Shown: piece after piece, positions 26,494-38,017 of the stretch | How positions within the stretch are numbered: position 1 is the stretch's first letter | Layout of the letters: each line of letters starts with the position of its first letter | Source of the DNA: Phoronis australis | Taxonomy: Eukaryota > Phoronida > Phoronidae | DNA length: 64,000 nucleotides | Assembly (NCBI GenBank): GCA_002633005.1 | Contig: NMRA01000087.1 | Coordinates: 638,701-702,700 of the forward strand | Reading direction: 5' to 3' | Translations under genes and position numbers: made by a program | Notes under the pieces: generated by a model | Database searches by the model: none | What the model was told of the DNA's origin: nothing | Seen by the model: the letters and a program-made list of their open reading frames with translations, nothing else

Positions 26494-29400
26494 TTATCTT
26501 CGCCTTTTGGATGTTGGCATAGAAAATGAATTGCCATCATCATCATCAGAGTCCTCAAAATAGCTCTTTTTCCTCATTGACGACGCTGACGTTTGTGACT
26601 TCCTTTTGCTAGTTCTGCTATTTGATGCCTTTGTCGACACATCACTTTCTTCATCCGACTCAGAAAGTACATGTACCACTGCAGCGCTGAAAATGTATAG
26701 ACATTTCTAAGTGATTCACATCCACATGGGAAGACTGTCACTTGAATATGCAAAACAATAATCAGATCTGTCACAAACACTATTTAACACCATCGTCTGA
26801 TATTAATTCATTCATAGGCAACAATTAGAGCCAGAAAACTAGGTTACCACTGCATTCAGGTTGAGTTCGTAGCATTTTCCTGATCAGTATCGCATTTGCT
26901 TCCCTACCTTTTACTAGCTCCACCTCTTCTCGTAGATTTCTTAAACGAGTTTATAATTGACTCAGTCTCTTCAACAACAGGTTGCTTACGCCCTCGACTT
27001 CCTCTGCCAACTCTCGTGCCCCGTCCATGACCTGTTGTCGTCGTGTCCTTGGCAGAAGCACCACGACTCCCACGTGACCCTCGACCCCTTCCTCTACCAC
27101 GTCCTCTAGTAGACGTGTTCTCATCAGAATCCAAGTCACTTGTTGGTGAATCACTGTTCAACCCAGCACTGTTATCAACCACATCTACAAGTTTAACATG
27201 CAAAAATACAATCTTGTAAAAACTTTGAACCGATTATTTGGATGACATATTAGATGAAGTTGCTGCGTGAAATATCACATAATCAGCATTATTTACCACA
27301 CATCAACCAAGGCTAAGAAATCTTCATAAAAATAAAAACAGGTTCATATTTTTATACTTCAGCTATCTGAATTTTCTGTGGCCTCGGCTTTTTTGCATGA
27401 CATAGATCCATGTTGTTCACATGACAAAGATTACTTTCAAGATTAACATGCAATTTTGGTCACATAATGGTAATTCTCAGTGTCACATGACAAGGGTTAT
27501 TGTTATCATGTGACACAATCATTTCACGATATTTAAGACATAAGTGATCAGTCACCCACAAACTTAAAGAGATATGTTCTAGCTTAGACTGAAGCAAACC
27601 ATAAGCACAAAAAACATCAAAAATCTTGAATTGAAAACTGATGTAAAAATACACAACTTTCATACTTAAACATACTTACCTTGGACGACAAACATTTCAA
27701 AAGGCCATTTCTTTCATTCATTGTAAAAAAATTGCATGCATAAATTACTTACTCCTCTTGAGTTTCCAATAAAAATATCAAAATAACGTTAACTACAGAA
27801 TAATTTTGAAAATTTCTATCTGCTTCAACCAACGCACAAATTTTTCTTGTACTGCACTCTATATCGAAACGTCGATGAACTTTTGTGCCTGATTATCCTC
27901 ATAATCCTCCCCTCAGCAACAAATCTTGTCACAAATCGCTTTCACAACAGCACATTAACATACCATGAGTGACATTCTGCGATGCCCTCGCCCGCTTCTT
28001 AGCCTCATCTAACTCTGCCTTCTCTTCCCCAGAGTTCTTCTTCCTCTCGTTCTTGTACTTGACAATCTCGTTGTCAATATCTCCTTCTCCAATAGTTGCT
28101 CCTTTGCCTTTGAGATGATCCTGACACAAGGACATTTTGTAACAAGTTAATAAAATGGAAACCAAGATCCCATGGCAGAGAACACAAATTCTAAACTTTC
28201 AAAACAGCAACTTCCGAATTAGGCAATTCTAATCTGAGAATCAAAGTATATCAAACAGTTCAAGGTTATTCAGGACCTTATCAACAACACTATATATTTA
28301 GCCAAATATCTACAATACTCTAGAACTGAACTTGGCAAAAGTATATATATATATATTATTCTAAAAGTAGAAATTTTGTAGAACTTTATTTTTGTCTTTA
28401 TGCCAATCTGCCTTTAATTAGGTCATGTGACCATGCTTTTTTAGAAAATTGAGTAAAAAATAAAAGTTCATTCATAGCAATACTACACGATAAATAACAT
28501 GAGCAAATTTCATACCATATAAATATAAGATAAAATTTCAAAAACGCTGTTACAGCTTTCTAAATTATCATTTGGTTTTGTTTCATGCAACTTCCTAAGT
28601 TTTTCCATAAAAATCCTATTTTAAGTCCTATTTTTGATACCCCCTCGTACAAAAGTGCAACACTTTAAAAGCATCGATTCCAAACAGCGTTTTGGAGAAC
28701 TGAGCACAAAGCGCAGTTCCTGAAACTTTCAAATTAATCCAAGCAGCCATTTCTGAGATATCATATTCTGAAGTTGGACAAAACTGGACATTTTTCTTGG
28801 ATCTTACAAAACCTTGCCTAAATATTCGCTGAACAGAAGCGTGGGGATGATAGACACATGTTAGTGTACAGTGAGTGTTGACTTTTATTAATCATACATT
28901 TAGTAAACCAACATGTTCTGGTTAAATTCACAAGCATGTATACCTTCCGTCTCACACTAAACTCCTTTTTAGCAACAGTAAAATGAGATTCAAAACATTC
29001 TCACTCACAATTATTTACAAACGCTAAAGCAATGACTTTGAACTAGTTAAATTTTGCTACGCCTTCTCCCCTATATGCCATATGCAAATTAGGAACACAG
29101 GGTGATCATTGGTCAACATCCCTCATCATCATGGAGACAAACAGCAGGAAAACCAAACAAAGTTAAAAAGGCAACATGGTGTCTTTTATTCTTTGCACAC
29201 CACACAAAAATTGAAGATGTAAACAGTACAGGGAGAAAGTAGACACGTACTACAGGACGCGAAAAATACACAAATATAATCAGACAAAATGACTCGAAAT
29301 TCCCACAAGGATGACTTAGTGCTAGTTGACTTCCCATCATGACGAATAGGGGCAAGCAGAAAACTCCATCGAGATGAATGAGCACTTGCAGAAATGCTCA

Positions 29401-32400
29401 TAATGTCAAGTGAATGCTAGCAGAAATCCTCATCAAGACTACTGATAGCTAACAAAAATCTCCATTGTGACGACTGAGCACTAGCTGAATTACCCATTGT
29501 GATGTCAGACTAATAAGTGAAAGTGGGCTTCCCTTATCATATTGGCTGAATGCAAGCACTATGCTCTGCGGAGTGGTGCAAATTGTACATACTAATAAGC
29601 AACAAGTCTAGCCAGACACAATGTACATTAATTCTCTAATTTTAAATTAGCACATAACATGGCCGACAAGTGAAACTGCAAAAGGGTAATAAGCCTTTGA
29701 AAAATGGAAAATGACAATTTCAAAAATTTATCTGTGCAAATTAGGTGGAGAATTACAGTAACTGGCATAAAATAGGTAGGTGAACATACTTGAGTCTTCA
29801 CTAGCTGATGCTTCACTAACTCTGTAATGGCCTCCTTCTCTTCCTTGTCTACGTAGTCTTGCACAGCCATCCCCAGACCATTTTCTGACAGTAGCCTCAT
29901 CTGATTGTTCTATGAAAGCATGGCATGAGTTGAAAATATTTTACAACTTATTTTCCTATGGTGGCCAATAGGTATCTCACCTCGCTACCACATGACAGGG
30001 GAGGGCACGGAATGTTCAATAAGTCAACACTGAAGAAGGACCAAGAAGGACACAAAAGGTATGTCAACCAAGCAAACTAGATTACGTATACAGATTGGAG
30101 CTCAAGAATTTAAACTAGTTCAATATGCAGATGACACTGCTATCATACTTGATGGTTCCGAAAGATCATTAAAAAACTCTCTTGATCTGCTTGACCAGTT
30201 CTCAAAGTATTCAGGTCTAACTCCTAATTTAGAAAAAACAACTTGTGTTTGGATAGGTTCTATGAGGCAAAGTAATTCAAGGGTATGTTCTGAAAAGGAC
30301 TTAAAATGGTCTACCTCACAGTTTAGTATGCTCGGGATTGTTTTTTCTACTGACATCCAGGAAATGAGTATTTTAAATTTTGATCGCAAGTTGGTTGATA
30401 TTAAAAAAGAAATTATGAGATGGTCAAAAAGAAACTTAAGTACTCTTGGTAAAGTTACAGTGGTCAAATCATTTCTTCTACCAAAACTGATTCATGTTTT
30501 ATCTTCTTTGCCAATCCCTAATAATCTGTTTTGTAAAGAACTAGAAAAACTGTTTTTTCACTATATTTGGGGAGGAAAGTGTGACAAAATTAGGCGCAAA
30601 ACCATGATTCAACATTATGAAATGGGTGGTTGTAAAATGATAGATGTTTACTCTTTTGTAAAGGCAATTAAGATAACATGGATGCGTAGGATCTTAAAAG
30701 CCACAAATTCTACTGCATGGTTAAATCTCATCTTAAACACTGATTTGATATCATTGGAGTGTCTAAAATTTGGGAACTATTTCTACAAATATGCAGCATC
30801 TCGAACTGAGAACCCTTTTTGGAAGGAACTATTTAACTTTCTGTATGATTTTTCTAATATAATAGATCAGGAGGAAATACCATATCAGCCAATTTGGTAT
30901 AATACTAATGTATTGATTGGTGGAAAAACTGTATTTTGGAGAAGATGGTTTGAAAAGGGTGTTTATTATATCTCAGACCTACTAGACGAGCATGGATATT
31001 TGTTATCTTTTGAAGGTTTTTGCAAAAAGTTCAATTTTAGACCAATATTTTTGAATTTTTATGGGCTCAATGAGGCTGTTTGTCAAAAATGGAAAATCTC
31101 AAAAAGAGACAAGTTTTCCTTCTACGCACCCTCTATCCCAATTTTTGTGAAATTGTTACTTGCAGACAAGAAGGGAACAAAACATATATATAACACTTTG
31201 GTGCTAAACAAATATGCCCGGCCTAGGTCTGAGATGAAGTGGCAGGCAGAACTTGCAATACCTGACACTACAGAATGGTGGAAATTTGCCTACTTTCTGA
31301 ATTTTACACTTGACGTGAAACTTCGTTGGTTTCAATTTAGACTGTCACATAGGATAATTAGCTGTAACTCTTACCTTGTCAAAATTGGGGTAACCAACTC
31401 CCCCTTGTGTACGTTTTGTAAGACTGAACCTGAGACTTTGCTTCACTTATACTGGCAATGTGATGTTGTTCAAAATTTTTGGAACAATGTTGAAGGTTGG
31501 GTTAGAAACAAAACTAATATTTCCCTTGGTACAAATGTGCTTACAGTTTTCTTTGGAAACAGATGTAGAAGCCAGCCAATTCAAAATTTAATCTTGTGTC
31601 TCAGCAAGTTCCATTTATATAAGCAACGTCTCAAGGGTAAACCTCCAAATTTAATTGTATTAACAAAAGAAATTAACAGTTATTACTCCAGTGAAAAACA
31701 TATTTATTCAAAAAATTTACAAATGGAAAAATTTACAAACAGGTGGTCACAAATGCATAATTTGATAGCAATGTAAGGATATTTTATCATTCCAAAATAC
31801 TCTCCCCCCTCCTTTTTTTTTCAGAGCCATATACTACTATATTGTCTTGTATGTTTTTGTTTTCTTTTGTTAAATCTATTTCAAAATCCGGTTCACGTAT
31901 ATTTTTAACTTAGTAAACTTTATTTTCATTGAATTGTAAAGTAAGGCAAGGGAATCCCAGACCTTTGTCCTTACTTATGTTGAACTGGGAGAATAAAAAA
32001 AAAAAAAAAAAGAAGGACACAAAAGGTATGTCAACCAAGCAAACTAGATTACGAAAACATAGCTTTCCATCACTCATTCTAGTTAATTTAAAGTTTCACA
32101 AAAATCGCTACCAGGGTCTTGTTCCAAGAAACTCACTTCTTGACATAAGTGTAAGATTTGTCTTAATTGTCGGACTTTAAGTGAAAACTTAAGATAACTT
32201 TACATTCCAATAATGAAAACTACCTTTAATAGGTGTGACTGACTTAAGTCTTTGTCTTAACTTTAACTCAACTCTCATCTTGTCTTAACTCGATCTTAAG
32301 TTTGTCAAAATGGAGGCCTTTTATATTCGTCAGCGAACAAATGTAATGCAACACAGAGTTTATTGAGATCGGCTTGAATACGATTCATTTGCTGAGCGTT

Positions 32401-35400
32401 ATAGAACGAACAGGGCAGCAGTTGACACGCTGTCCACTGATTTGAAAGAAGAAATGGAATCGGAGACAAAGAGAGGAAGCAACAACTAGCAGTTGCATTG
32501 AGATTTTACGCATCAGGCAGTTTCCAAACTGTTGTTGGTGATGCTCATGGACTAGGCAAATTAGCCGTGTCACCTGATCTCAGATTTTCAGTAGTAAGTG
32601 TATCTCTCACTGCTGGCAAACCAGCCACACAGAGAATTGAAGGTTTGTACCTCTGACAAGTCTAATTGTCACTCCTGAGCTCTCATTCAAAACTATACTA
32701 TGCTAATGTAGATTTTTAGCTAGCAAAGAGGCAAGGGATACAACTGTGACTACCAATGAATAGATGCACTTTCGACTTACATAAAGGGTGCCACAGATTG
32801 AACCAGAAAAGATTACATTTTTAAACAAAACATAGTATTACCTGTTCGAGTTTGCAACTAGGGTGTTCAATTGAGAAACTACAATAAAACATGGACTGCT
32901 TAATACAATTGCAGAATCTTTGTTTTTTATCATTCCTGTTGGTTTTGAATTTATATTTGGAATTGAAGCTAGGCAATATCTTTATATAAAGTTTTGGCCC
33001 ACTGAGGCCATTAGCAACAGATTGCTAATGTTTCAGTTTTTTTTGTATAGCACATCAAAACTCAGGTTCAGCAGCAGTTTAAGGGTGAAAATCTCAAGAA
33101 TTTGAGTGCGGACGTTAAGTCAGTCAGTAGAATAAATCCACGGATGATGTCTTTCACTAACAAGTCTTACTTCGTCAGTACTTTCAAAGTACGTCTTCAC
33201 CATATCGTGCACGCGAGCCTTGTCTAAGCCACCCATCTGCACATCATTGGGTAGGACAACATCTACAAATAAATTTACAGGATACTCAAGCTAATACCAT
33301 GGAATGCTGAATAGTACATTTAGTGTAATATGTACATGGTGTCCAGACATACCACAAGTTACGTTCCAAGCATACATACATAATGCAAAATTTGCCATCA
33401 AAGAGGTTGGACATGAAGATTGACCCTTTCTCTTGGTTCATATATCAATCCAATGACAGATACAGCACGATTTGACTTTTCCTAAACCTTTTTTAAACCC
33501 ATGCGATGCACTTCAAATGCAAGTCAAAGATAAGTAAATATCTCATTGAAATCATAGTCACCTTGTAAATTGTTCAAGGACAATTAGGATTTCACAAAAA
33601 ATCAACTCATTCGAAGACGTTTTTCAAACATGATTCATAAGCACCAAAAACCATATACTGAATTATGGTGAAAAGACAAAACCCAATTTTTGAAAATTAT
33701 GCAATTAGTTACCAAAAACAGAGGTAGCATTAGTGTTCATACCTCCTGGCTTTTTATCCTTGCTCACCACTCGTTTCTTGTGCCAGTCGAGGATGTCTTT
33801 TGGGTTGGCCACGGAATCAATGAATTTCTGGCCAAACCTGGAATTTAAAGCAGATGGATCTTTGTCACTTACGACTGGTTTTAATAACAGACATTCAGGA
33901 ATTTAACTTTCAAAGACATCTGTAGAAAACAAACATCATTAGATATTAGTCTAGTCTTTTTATCCAACACCAGTCAGTCCGTTCTGAAAAAATTCTCTTC
34001 TGAACATCTTTTTATAAACTAATACGATAAACCCAGTATAAAACGGAACAAGTTTTTGAATTTGGAATAAAAACGAAATTACAAGCACTTACACATAAAA
34101 AGTCATGACAAGAAATACAAGTAATCACTGGCCTCTTTGAACACACAGATATACCTGGCAGCGTTGAATGTTTCAAAACCCCCACTGGAGTCAACACGAA
34201 GACGTATCAAAGGTAACTTGGGCCTCTTAGGGTGTTCCACAGGCTCCTCAGCTAAATGTGAATGAAGCAACACCATTGTCATTACAAAGCCAGCGAGGTA
34301 AAAGTAAGAAATATTACCCCCAGTGAAAATAATGAGAAATGTACCATTTGGGGAAAAATTCTCATTTGAGCAAAACTCATTAAATTCACGTTACCACAAT
34401 CTTACCTATCAGCTTTAATATTTTTTCATAGATGGATAAGTTTCACAATGAACATAAACAAGCTGACAAGCTAACAACAGTCTCATTTTGACAGATACAG
34501 CAAGAGGGGACACAGCAAGTTAAGTTTCTGAGTATCAAGTTCACGTTGACAAATCCAAAATCATTCATGCAGCAGTGTTCTAAGAAAAAACAAAAAAAAC
34601 TACAACTGTATACCTGCTCTTTTGATATATTCATTGACCTTATCCATCAAATATTTCTCCACTTTTTTCTGAACAATTTCATTGGTGTGGTTTGGGTCAA
34701 TTCCAGTCTCTAACAGGCATAGGTCCTCAATGTAAAAAGGTCGCACTGACTTCAGTGGAACTTTAGTCAATTTGAAGTTTTTCTGTTTAATTCGGAGAAT
34801 TCCCACGTGCTTCTCTTTTGACTCCCCTTCGATGAGAGACGTAGCCACGGGACTTCCCGGCTGCGTGACATAGAAATTGCGAATGCCGTTCCACTCTGGG
34901 TCAATTCGGCATTCGTGTTCGTGTCCCCATAGGACGAGGTCAATGAAGTCATCCAAGAAATGTTCAGGGATATAGTTTGTCTTTCCGCGTTGCGCTCGAT
35001 TCTGGTGAATGGTAAACAGGTTGAACCAGCTGTCTGAGTTCTCACGCGGACGCAGCATCTTTACCTGCTTGGTGGTGAACAGACGGTGAAGTCGCTCATC
35101 ACGTACAGAGCCCAAGCCGTATAAGGCAAGCTTAGTCGTACCCTTCTGAAGCAAAACTGGACTCATCTCGATAGTCTCTAGACTGGCCGTCTTCCCAAAA
35201 TAGTTCAGAAGTCCCGCTACGCTTAACAAATCTAGACTACAGAGAGAGTTGGGCCCGGTTGGATCATCATGATTCCCATGAATGGAGAACACGGGTATGG
35301 CTACATTGAAGTTAGGATCCTCGTAATTAACACAAGGGAACTGACTGAAAGCGAAGTTTACAGATGGATCGCTGAGAAACTCAATCTGACACGGCTTGTC

Positions 35401-35643
35401 GCCCAAACAGTACCGTCTCAACAACTGCATGCACTGATGCAGAATCTTACGCGATGGTTTATTCTCGTGGAACAAGTCACCCCCAAACAGTATAAAGTCA
35501 ACGTCTTCCTTCTTGGCTATTTCTAAAATCTCCTCAAATGTATTAATGGTGTCCTCTCCTCGTTGTCCATCCTTTTCCATATAACCCAGATGTATATCTG
35601 TGGCTATGAGGATTTTCATGGTGTTATCTTCGTCCTCTGGCAT
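26494..35643 (-). CDS. MRE11: MRE11 double-strand-break repair nuclease
   Basis: Manganese-dependent nuclease of the MRE11-RAD50-NBS1 complex, which senses and resects DNA double-strand breaks in the nucleus. Eight exons in transcript order: 34614-35643, 34155-34251, 33743-33837, 33171-33262, 29790-29909, 27964-28120, 26908-27184, 26494-26686. They are in frame and give 686 aa (human 708). The first exon carries the whole phosphodiesterase core: ATDIHLG (D16, H18), [12 protein letters not shown] (D56), GNHDDPTG (N124, H125), FTIHQN (H213) and WGHEHEC (H241, H243). DNA-binding capping-domain motifs [10 protein letters not shown] and FGQKF follow. Exon 7 encodes a Gly-Arg-rich GAR motif ([14 protein letters not shown]), a known site of arginine methylation. 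The last exon has acidic Ser-Asp stretches and ends SKRRR. The start at 35643 leaves a short acidic leader, as in relatives. All catalytic residues are intact, so it looks functional. Confidence 0.95.
28121..29789. other. MRE11 intron 5, non-coding
   Basis: AT-rich 1.7-kb intron with a short (AT)n run near 28340. A degenerate minisatellite lies at 29290-29510 and a fragment of a dispersed repeat (AGCCTTTGAAAAATGG) near 29690. No coding signal was seen. Confidence 0.6.
29290..29510. repeat. degenerate minisatellite, unit about 31-35 bp
   Basis: About six diverged tandem units resembling GACTGAGCACTAGCAGAA followed by ATCCCCATCGTGAC-like ends, at roughly 29312, 29341, 29376, 29406, 29437 and 29469. 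It is inside an MRE11 intron. Units differ at many positions, so the array is old. Confidence 0.55.
30043..30086. repeat. left target-site duplication of the LINE
   Basis: 44 bp identical to 32010-32053. It contains the ATG that opens the chimeric frame. Most LINE duplications are about 7-20 bp, so this is long. Confidence 0.85.
30061..31776 (+). pseudogene. LINE reverse transcriptase C-terminal fragment, chimeric start
   Basis: 571-codon open frame. The first eight or so codons (MSTKQTRL) come from the host target-site duplication, and the LINE part begins with IQIGAQEF. The frame covers the last part of the reverse transcriptase palm with YADD, then the thumb ([18 protein letters not shown]), and a C-terminal zinc-finger-like motif C-x2-C-x8-H-x4-C (CTFC...HLYWQC) near codon 460. 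The endonuclease, ORF1 and the N-terminal half of the reverse transcriptase are absent, so it cannot move by itself. There is no internal stop or frameshift. Confidence 0.85.
30087..32009 (+). mobile_element. 5'-truncated LINE (L1/Tx1-like non-LTR retrotransposon)
   Basis: About 1.92 kb inserted in intron 4 of MRE11, antisense to it. It starts inside the reverse transcriptase domain just before the YADD catalytic motif (30124-30135), has a roughly 215-bp 3' UTR, and ends in an A tail at 31995-32011. A 44-bp direct repeat flanks it (30043-30086 and 32010-32053), beginning AAGAAGGACAC and ending GATTACG: a target-site duplication. The 5' truncation, A tail and duplication are hallmarks of target-primed reverse transcription. 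The open frame and identical flanks suggest a recent insertion. Confidence 0.9.
32010..32053. repeat. right target-site duplication of the LINE
   Basis: 44 bp identical to 30043-30086, directly after the A tail. The first one or two bases may belong to the tail, so the true duplication is 42-44 bp. Confidence 0.85.
32113..32306. repeat. MITE family B, truncated or diverged copy
   Basis: It begins CTTGTTCCAAGAAACTCACTT and continues with TAAGTGTAAGATTTGTCTTAA, matching the left half of the 250-bp element at 43851-44100. The GGGGCCC terminus is degraded and the right end is not clear. It lies in MRE11 intron 4 next to the LINE. Confidence 0.5.
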
Positions 35644-35668
35644 CTTGAGTCAGTCTGTAATAAAACAG

Positions 35669-35780
35669 AACAGCCAATAAGCTATCACTTCAACTGCTAA
35701 ACAGCCAATAAGCTATCACTTCAACTGCTGAACAGCCGATACGCTATCACTTCAACTGCTTAACAGCCAATAAGCTATTA
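35669..35780. repeat. 31-bp minisatellite upstream of MRE11 start
   Basis: Three full units and one partial unit with a period of exactly 31 bp, starting at 35669, 35700, 35731 and 35762. Each begins AACAGCC(A/G)ATA(A/C)GCTATCA. Only 2-3 substitutions separate units. The array sits within the first 140 bp upstream of the MRE11 ATG, in the 5' UTR or first intron. Confidence 0.9.
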
Positions 35781-36339
35781 GGCAGACTACACTACAAGAA
35801 GGGAGATGTAGGCAAGACCACAAAACAAGTCTTAATTTCTATTCTTCCATCCATAGCAAATAAAAACTAGACAAAAGCAGTCCCACTGAAATCAAAAAAT
35901 CAAAAACAGTTTCAAATTAAATTTTTCTAACTTCTATCAAAGGGGTAACTAACAAGCGCTAAATTTTGATTTAGGCAACTTATCATTACAAAATCAGTCA
36001 CGTATTATTCCTAGTTCAGAAAAGATTTCCCAGGGTATATGTAGGACCCTAGAACGACGTCCAAATTTGGCTAACTTCATAACATCGTATTTGAGAAATG
36101 GCAGATTGGATTCTGAAATTTTCAGATAATTATGCTTTATGTACAGTCCTCCAGCATGCCGTTACCAATTGTTTTTAAAATATTCCACTTTCGCATTCAA
36201 GCATTATCAAAAACAAAACTTTTTATGAAAAGCTGACACAAATGAAAATGACATTTAAAAATAATCAACGTTTATGACACAAAATCTGGCCATTATCATT
36301 GTTTAGCAGATTAAATACCACCGTGGACTGGATAGCTGT

Positions 36340-36480
36340 GGGTAAGTGGAATGGAACACCAATTGGTGGCGCTTGTAGTCGCGTACACGCCTCCTAAAGA
36401 CGTCTTGCTCCCGATGTCGACGTTCTGCGGGAGGTGAAAGCGATTCTAAGCTCGAGATGAAATTTGCATCAGTCGACGGG
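36340..36480 (-). promoter_or_regulatory. possible MRE11 promoter segment
   Basis: CpG-containing, GC-richer stretch about 0.7-0.8 kb upstream of the MRE11 ATG. It contains the palindrome CACCAATTGGTG (36357-36368), which is a CCAAT box on both strands, and a perfect octamer ATGCAAAT on the minus strand (36462-36469). The transcription start was not determined, so this is motif-based only. Confidence 0.3.
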
Positions 36481-36492
36481 ATTTTTTTTTTG

Positions 36493-36824
36493 TCAAATAA
36501 GGAAGATTTTGCGTGATAGGAGTATGAAGGCTATGAGGCCGATGCCAATGCCCCATGCGATGGCGATGTCGCCGATCGGCGCCAACAAACAAAGCCTATA
36601 TTCATATTACACACTACGCACTGCATGGGTACGATTTACAGTATTTGTGCATTACAGTTATGTTAAGGTGAAAATTACGATATAAGTTAGGACATATTTA
36701 TTACCAACCTGGCTTTTTACCACGCCGTCTTAGCAGAAAAATCGAATGTGGCGGGATTCTGATTTTGTTCGCTAGAGGGCAGAGTTCTACTTCCGTTTAC
36801 AATGCATTCTGGGATAATCTCCAT
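36493..36824 (-). CDS. possible two-exon micro-gene encoding a 68-aa single-pass membrane protein
   Basis: Minus-strand exon 36721-36824 starts MEIIPECIVNGSRTL and ends at a GTAAAA donor in phase 2. Exon 36493-36595 follows an acceptor ending ATATAG and continues in the matching phase. It encodes GDIAIAWGIGIGLIAFILL, a convincing transmembrane helix, then SRKIFLI and a stop. The second exon is unusually GC- and CpG-rich for this window. I do not recognise the family. The first exon overlaps promoter-like motifs, so the segment could instead be pure regulatory DNA. Confidence 0.3.
36750..36815. promoter_or_regulatory. cluster of promoter-type motifs between MRE11 and CFAP96
   Basis: Within 66 bp there are GGCGGGA (E2F-like, 36750-36756), TCGCTAGAGGGCAG (12 of 14 to the CTCF core consensus, 36769-36782), ACTTCCG (ETS core, 36789-36795) and ACAATGCATTCTGGGAT, the reverse of a ZNF143/Staf-like site (36799-36815). 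Such combinations are typical of housekeeping bidirectional promoters. It is 1.2 kb from the CFAP96 ATG and 1.1 kb from the MRE11 ATG. A GT donor at about 36929 (CAG|GTAAGA) could end a CFAP96 leader exon. Confidence 0.4.
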
Positions 36825-37370
36825 AGAGATTTAACACAACAAAGTGAGTCCCCACAACGTGAGTCTGTCGTATTGCTTGCAATTTACACGGTGGGTGTTG
36901 GTTAATCGTGCTGTCCCTTTATAGTGCAGGTAAGAACGGTTTACTATGCTTTGAAATACTTTCAAATAAAAAATATTCTGGTGTGAATTAACACCCGATG
37001 AACTCTTCGTTTCACTTTTTAATTCAACAGAGTTCGGCAACACAAGTCCAAGACAGAACACTGTTATCCTACGCTACCCGTTCGACATGTTGAATAGTTA
37101 TTGTCGTCACTACGACTCTGGCGCAGGCATTTTGAGTTATTTATAATAACTTTTCTCGGGCTCCATAGTAAAAGAATAATATCTCTCTTTCATCAGTTGA
37201 GAACATAATTCGTAATTGTTGGTCTTAAACTTTTGTTATGTGTTACTGCCAACTGGAACCTGCTGGCCATAGTCCTGCAGAGACTGCATCTGTTATCTGG
37301 TTTTTCAAGCGTAACTTCGTTTTTTCAATTTTGGCAGGTCAGTAGAGCTGCTGAAAATGTCATAACGAAT

Positions 37371-37735
37371 AAGATGCTGAGATAGAGTGCATAAAAAGTT
37401 AGCTAATGGGTGATGTTATCTTCACATGTATAATAATGTTGATTGATACAAAATGTATATACATATGATGATGCCGACATCACATTTATATACATATTAT
37501 GATCCTGACATCACATGTATATAAATGTATGTACATGTGATGATGCTGACATCACATGTATATGAACAAGATATGAACAAGATAATGAACAAGATGCTGA
37601 GATAGAGTGCATAAAAATTTAGCTCATGGTTGATGTTATCTTCTTGCGGATGTTGCTTGATACAAAATGTATCTACATGTGATGATGCTGACATCACATG
37701 TATATACATATGATGATGTTGACATCACCAAAAGG
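37371..37735. repeat. 220-bp direct repeat with ATG-TGATGATG/CATCACAT hairpins
   Basis: AAGATGCTGAGATAGAGTGC begins at 37371 and again at 37591, a spacing of 220 bp, and the following about 140 bp match with few changes. Inside are several short inverted repeats of the form ACATGTGATGATG...CATCACATGT, each able to form a hairpin. It lies in the upstream region or first intron of CFAP96. Confidence 0.75.
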
Positions 37736-38017
37736 GTGTATGTCTTGCAACTTTAATGACTCTGTTTCTGAAAATGAATCGTCCTGATTGTGCATCCTAG
37801 TGTCGTGCAATGTTTTGATTTTTTTTCACATTTTTCATTAGTTGAATATCATGGCTGATTCATGCTATGGAGTGTGATGAGTTGAACCCTATTTATATTG
37901 TTATGTAATAATTCAATATGAGCTAGACTTTTTGACAAGTGGGCACTGATATGTCTGTACACGTATGCCAATTACCGCCTAATGTAATATTTCAGGTGTT
38001 AAGCAAAAGTCAGCACC

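Noticed and set aside
30120-30467. 115-codon minus-strand frame
   Set aside because: Antisense shadow of the LINE reverse transcriptase frame.
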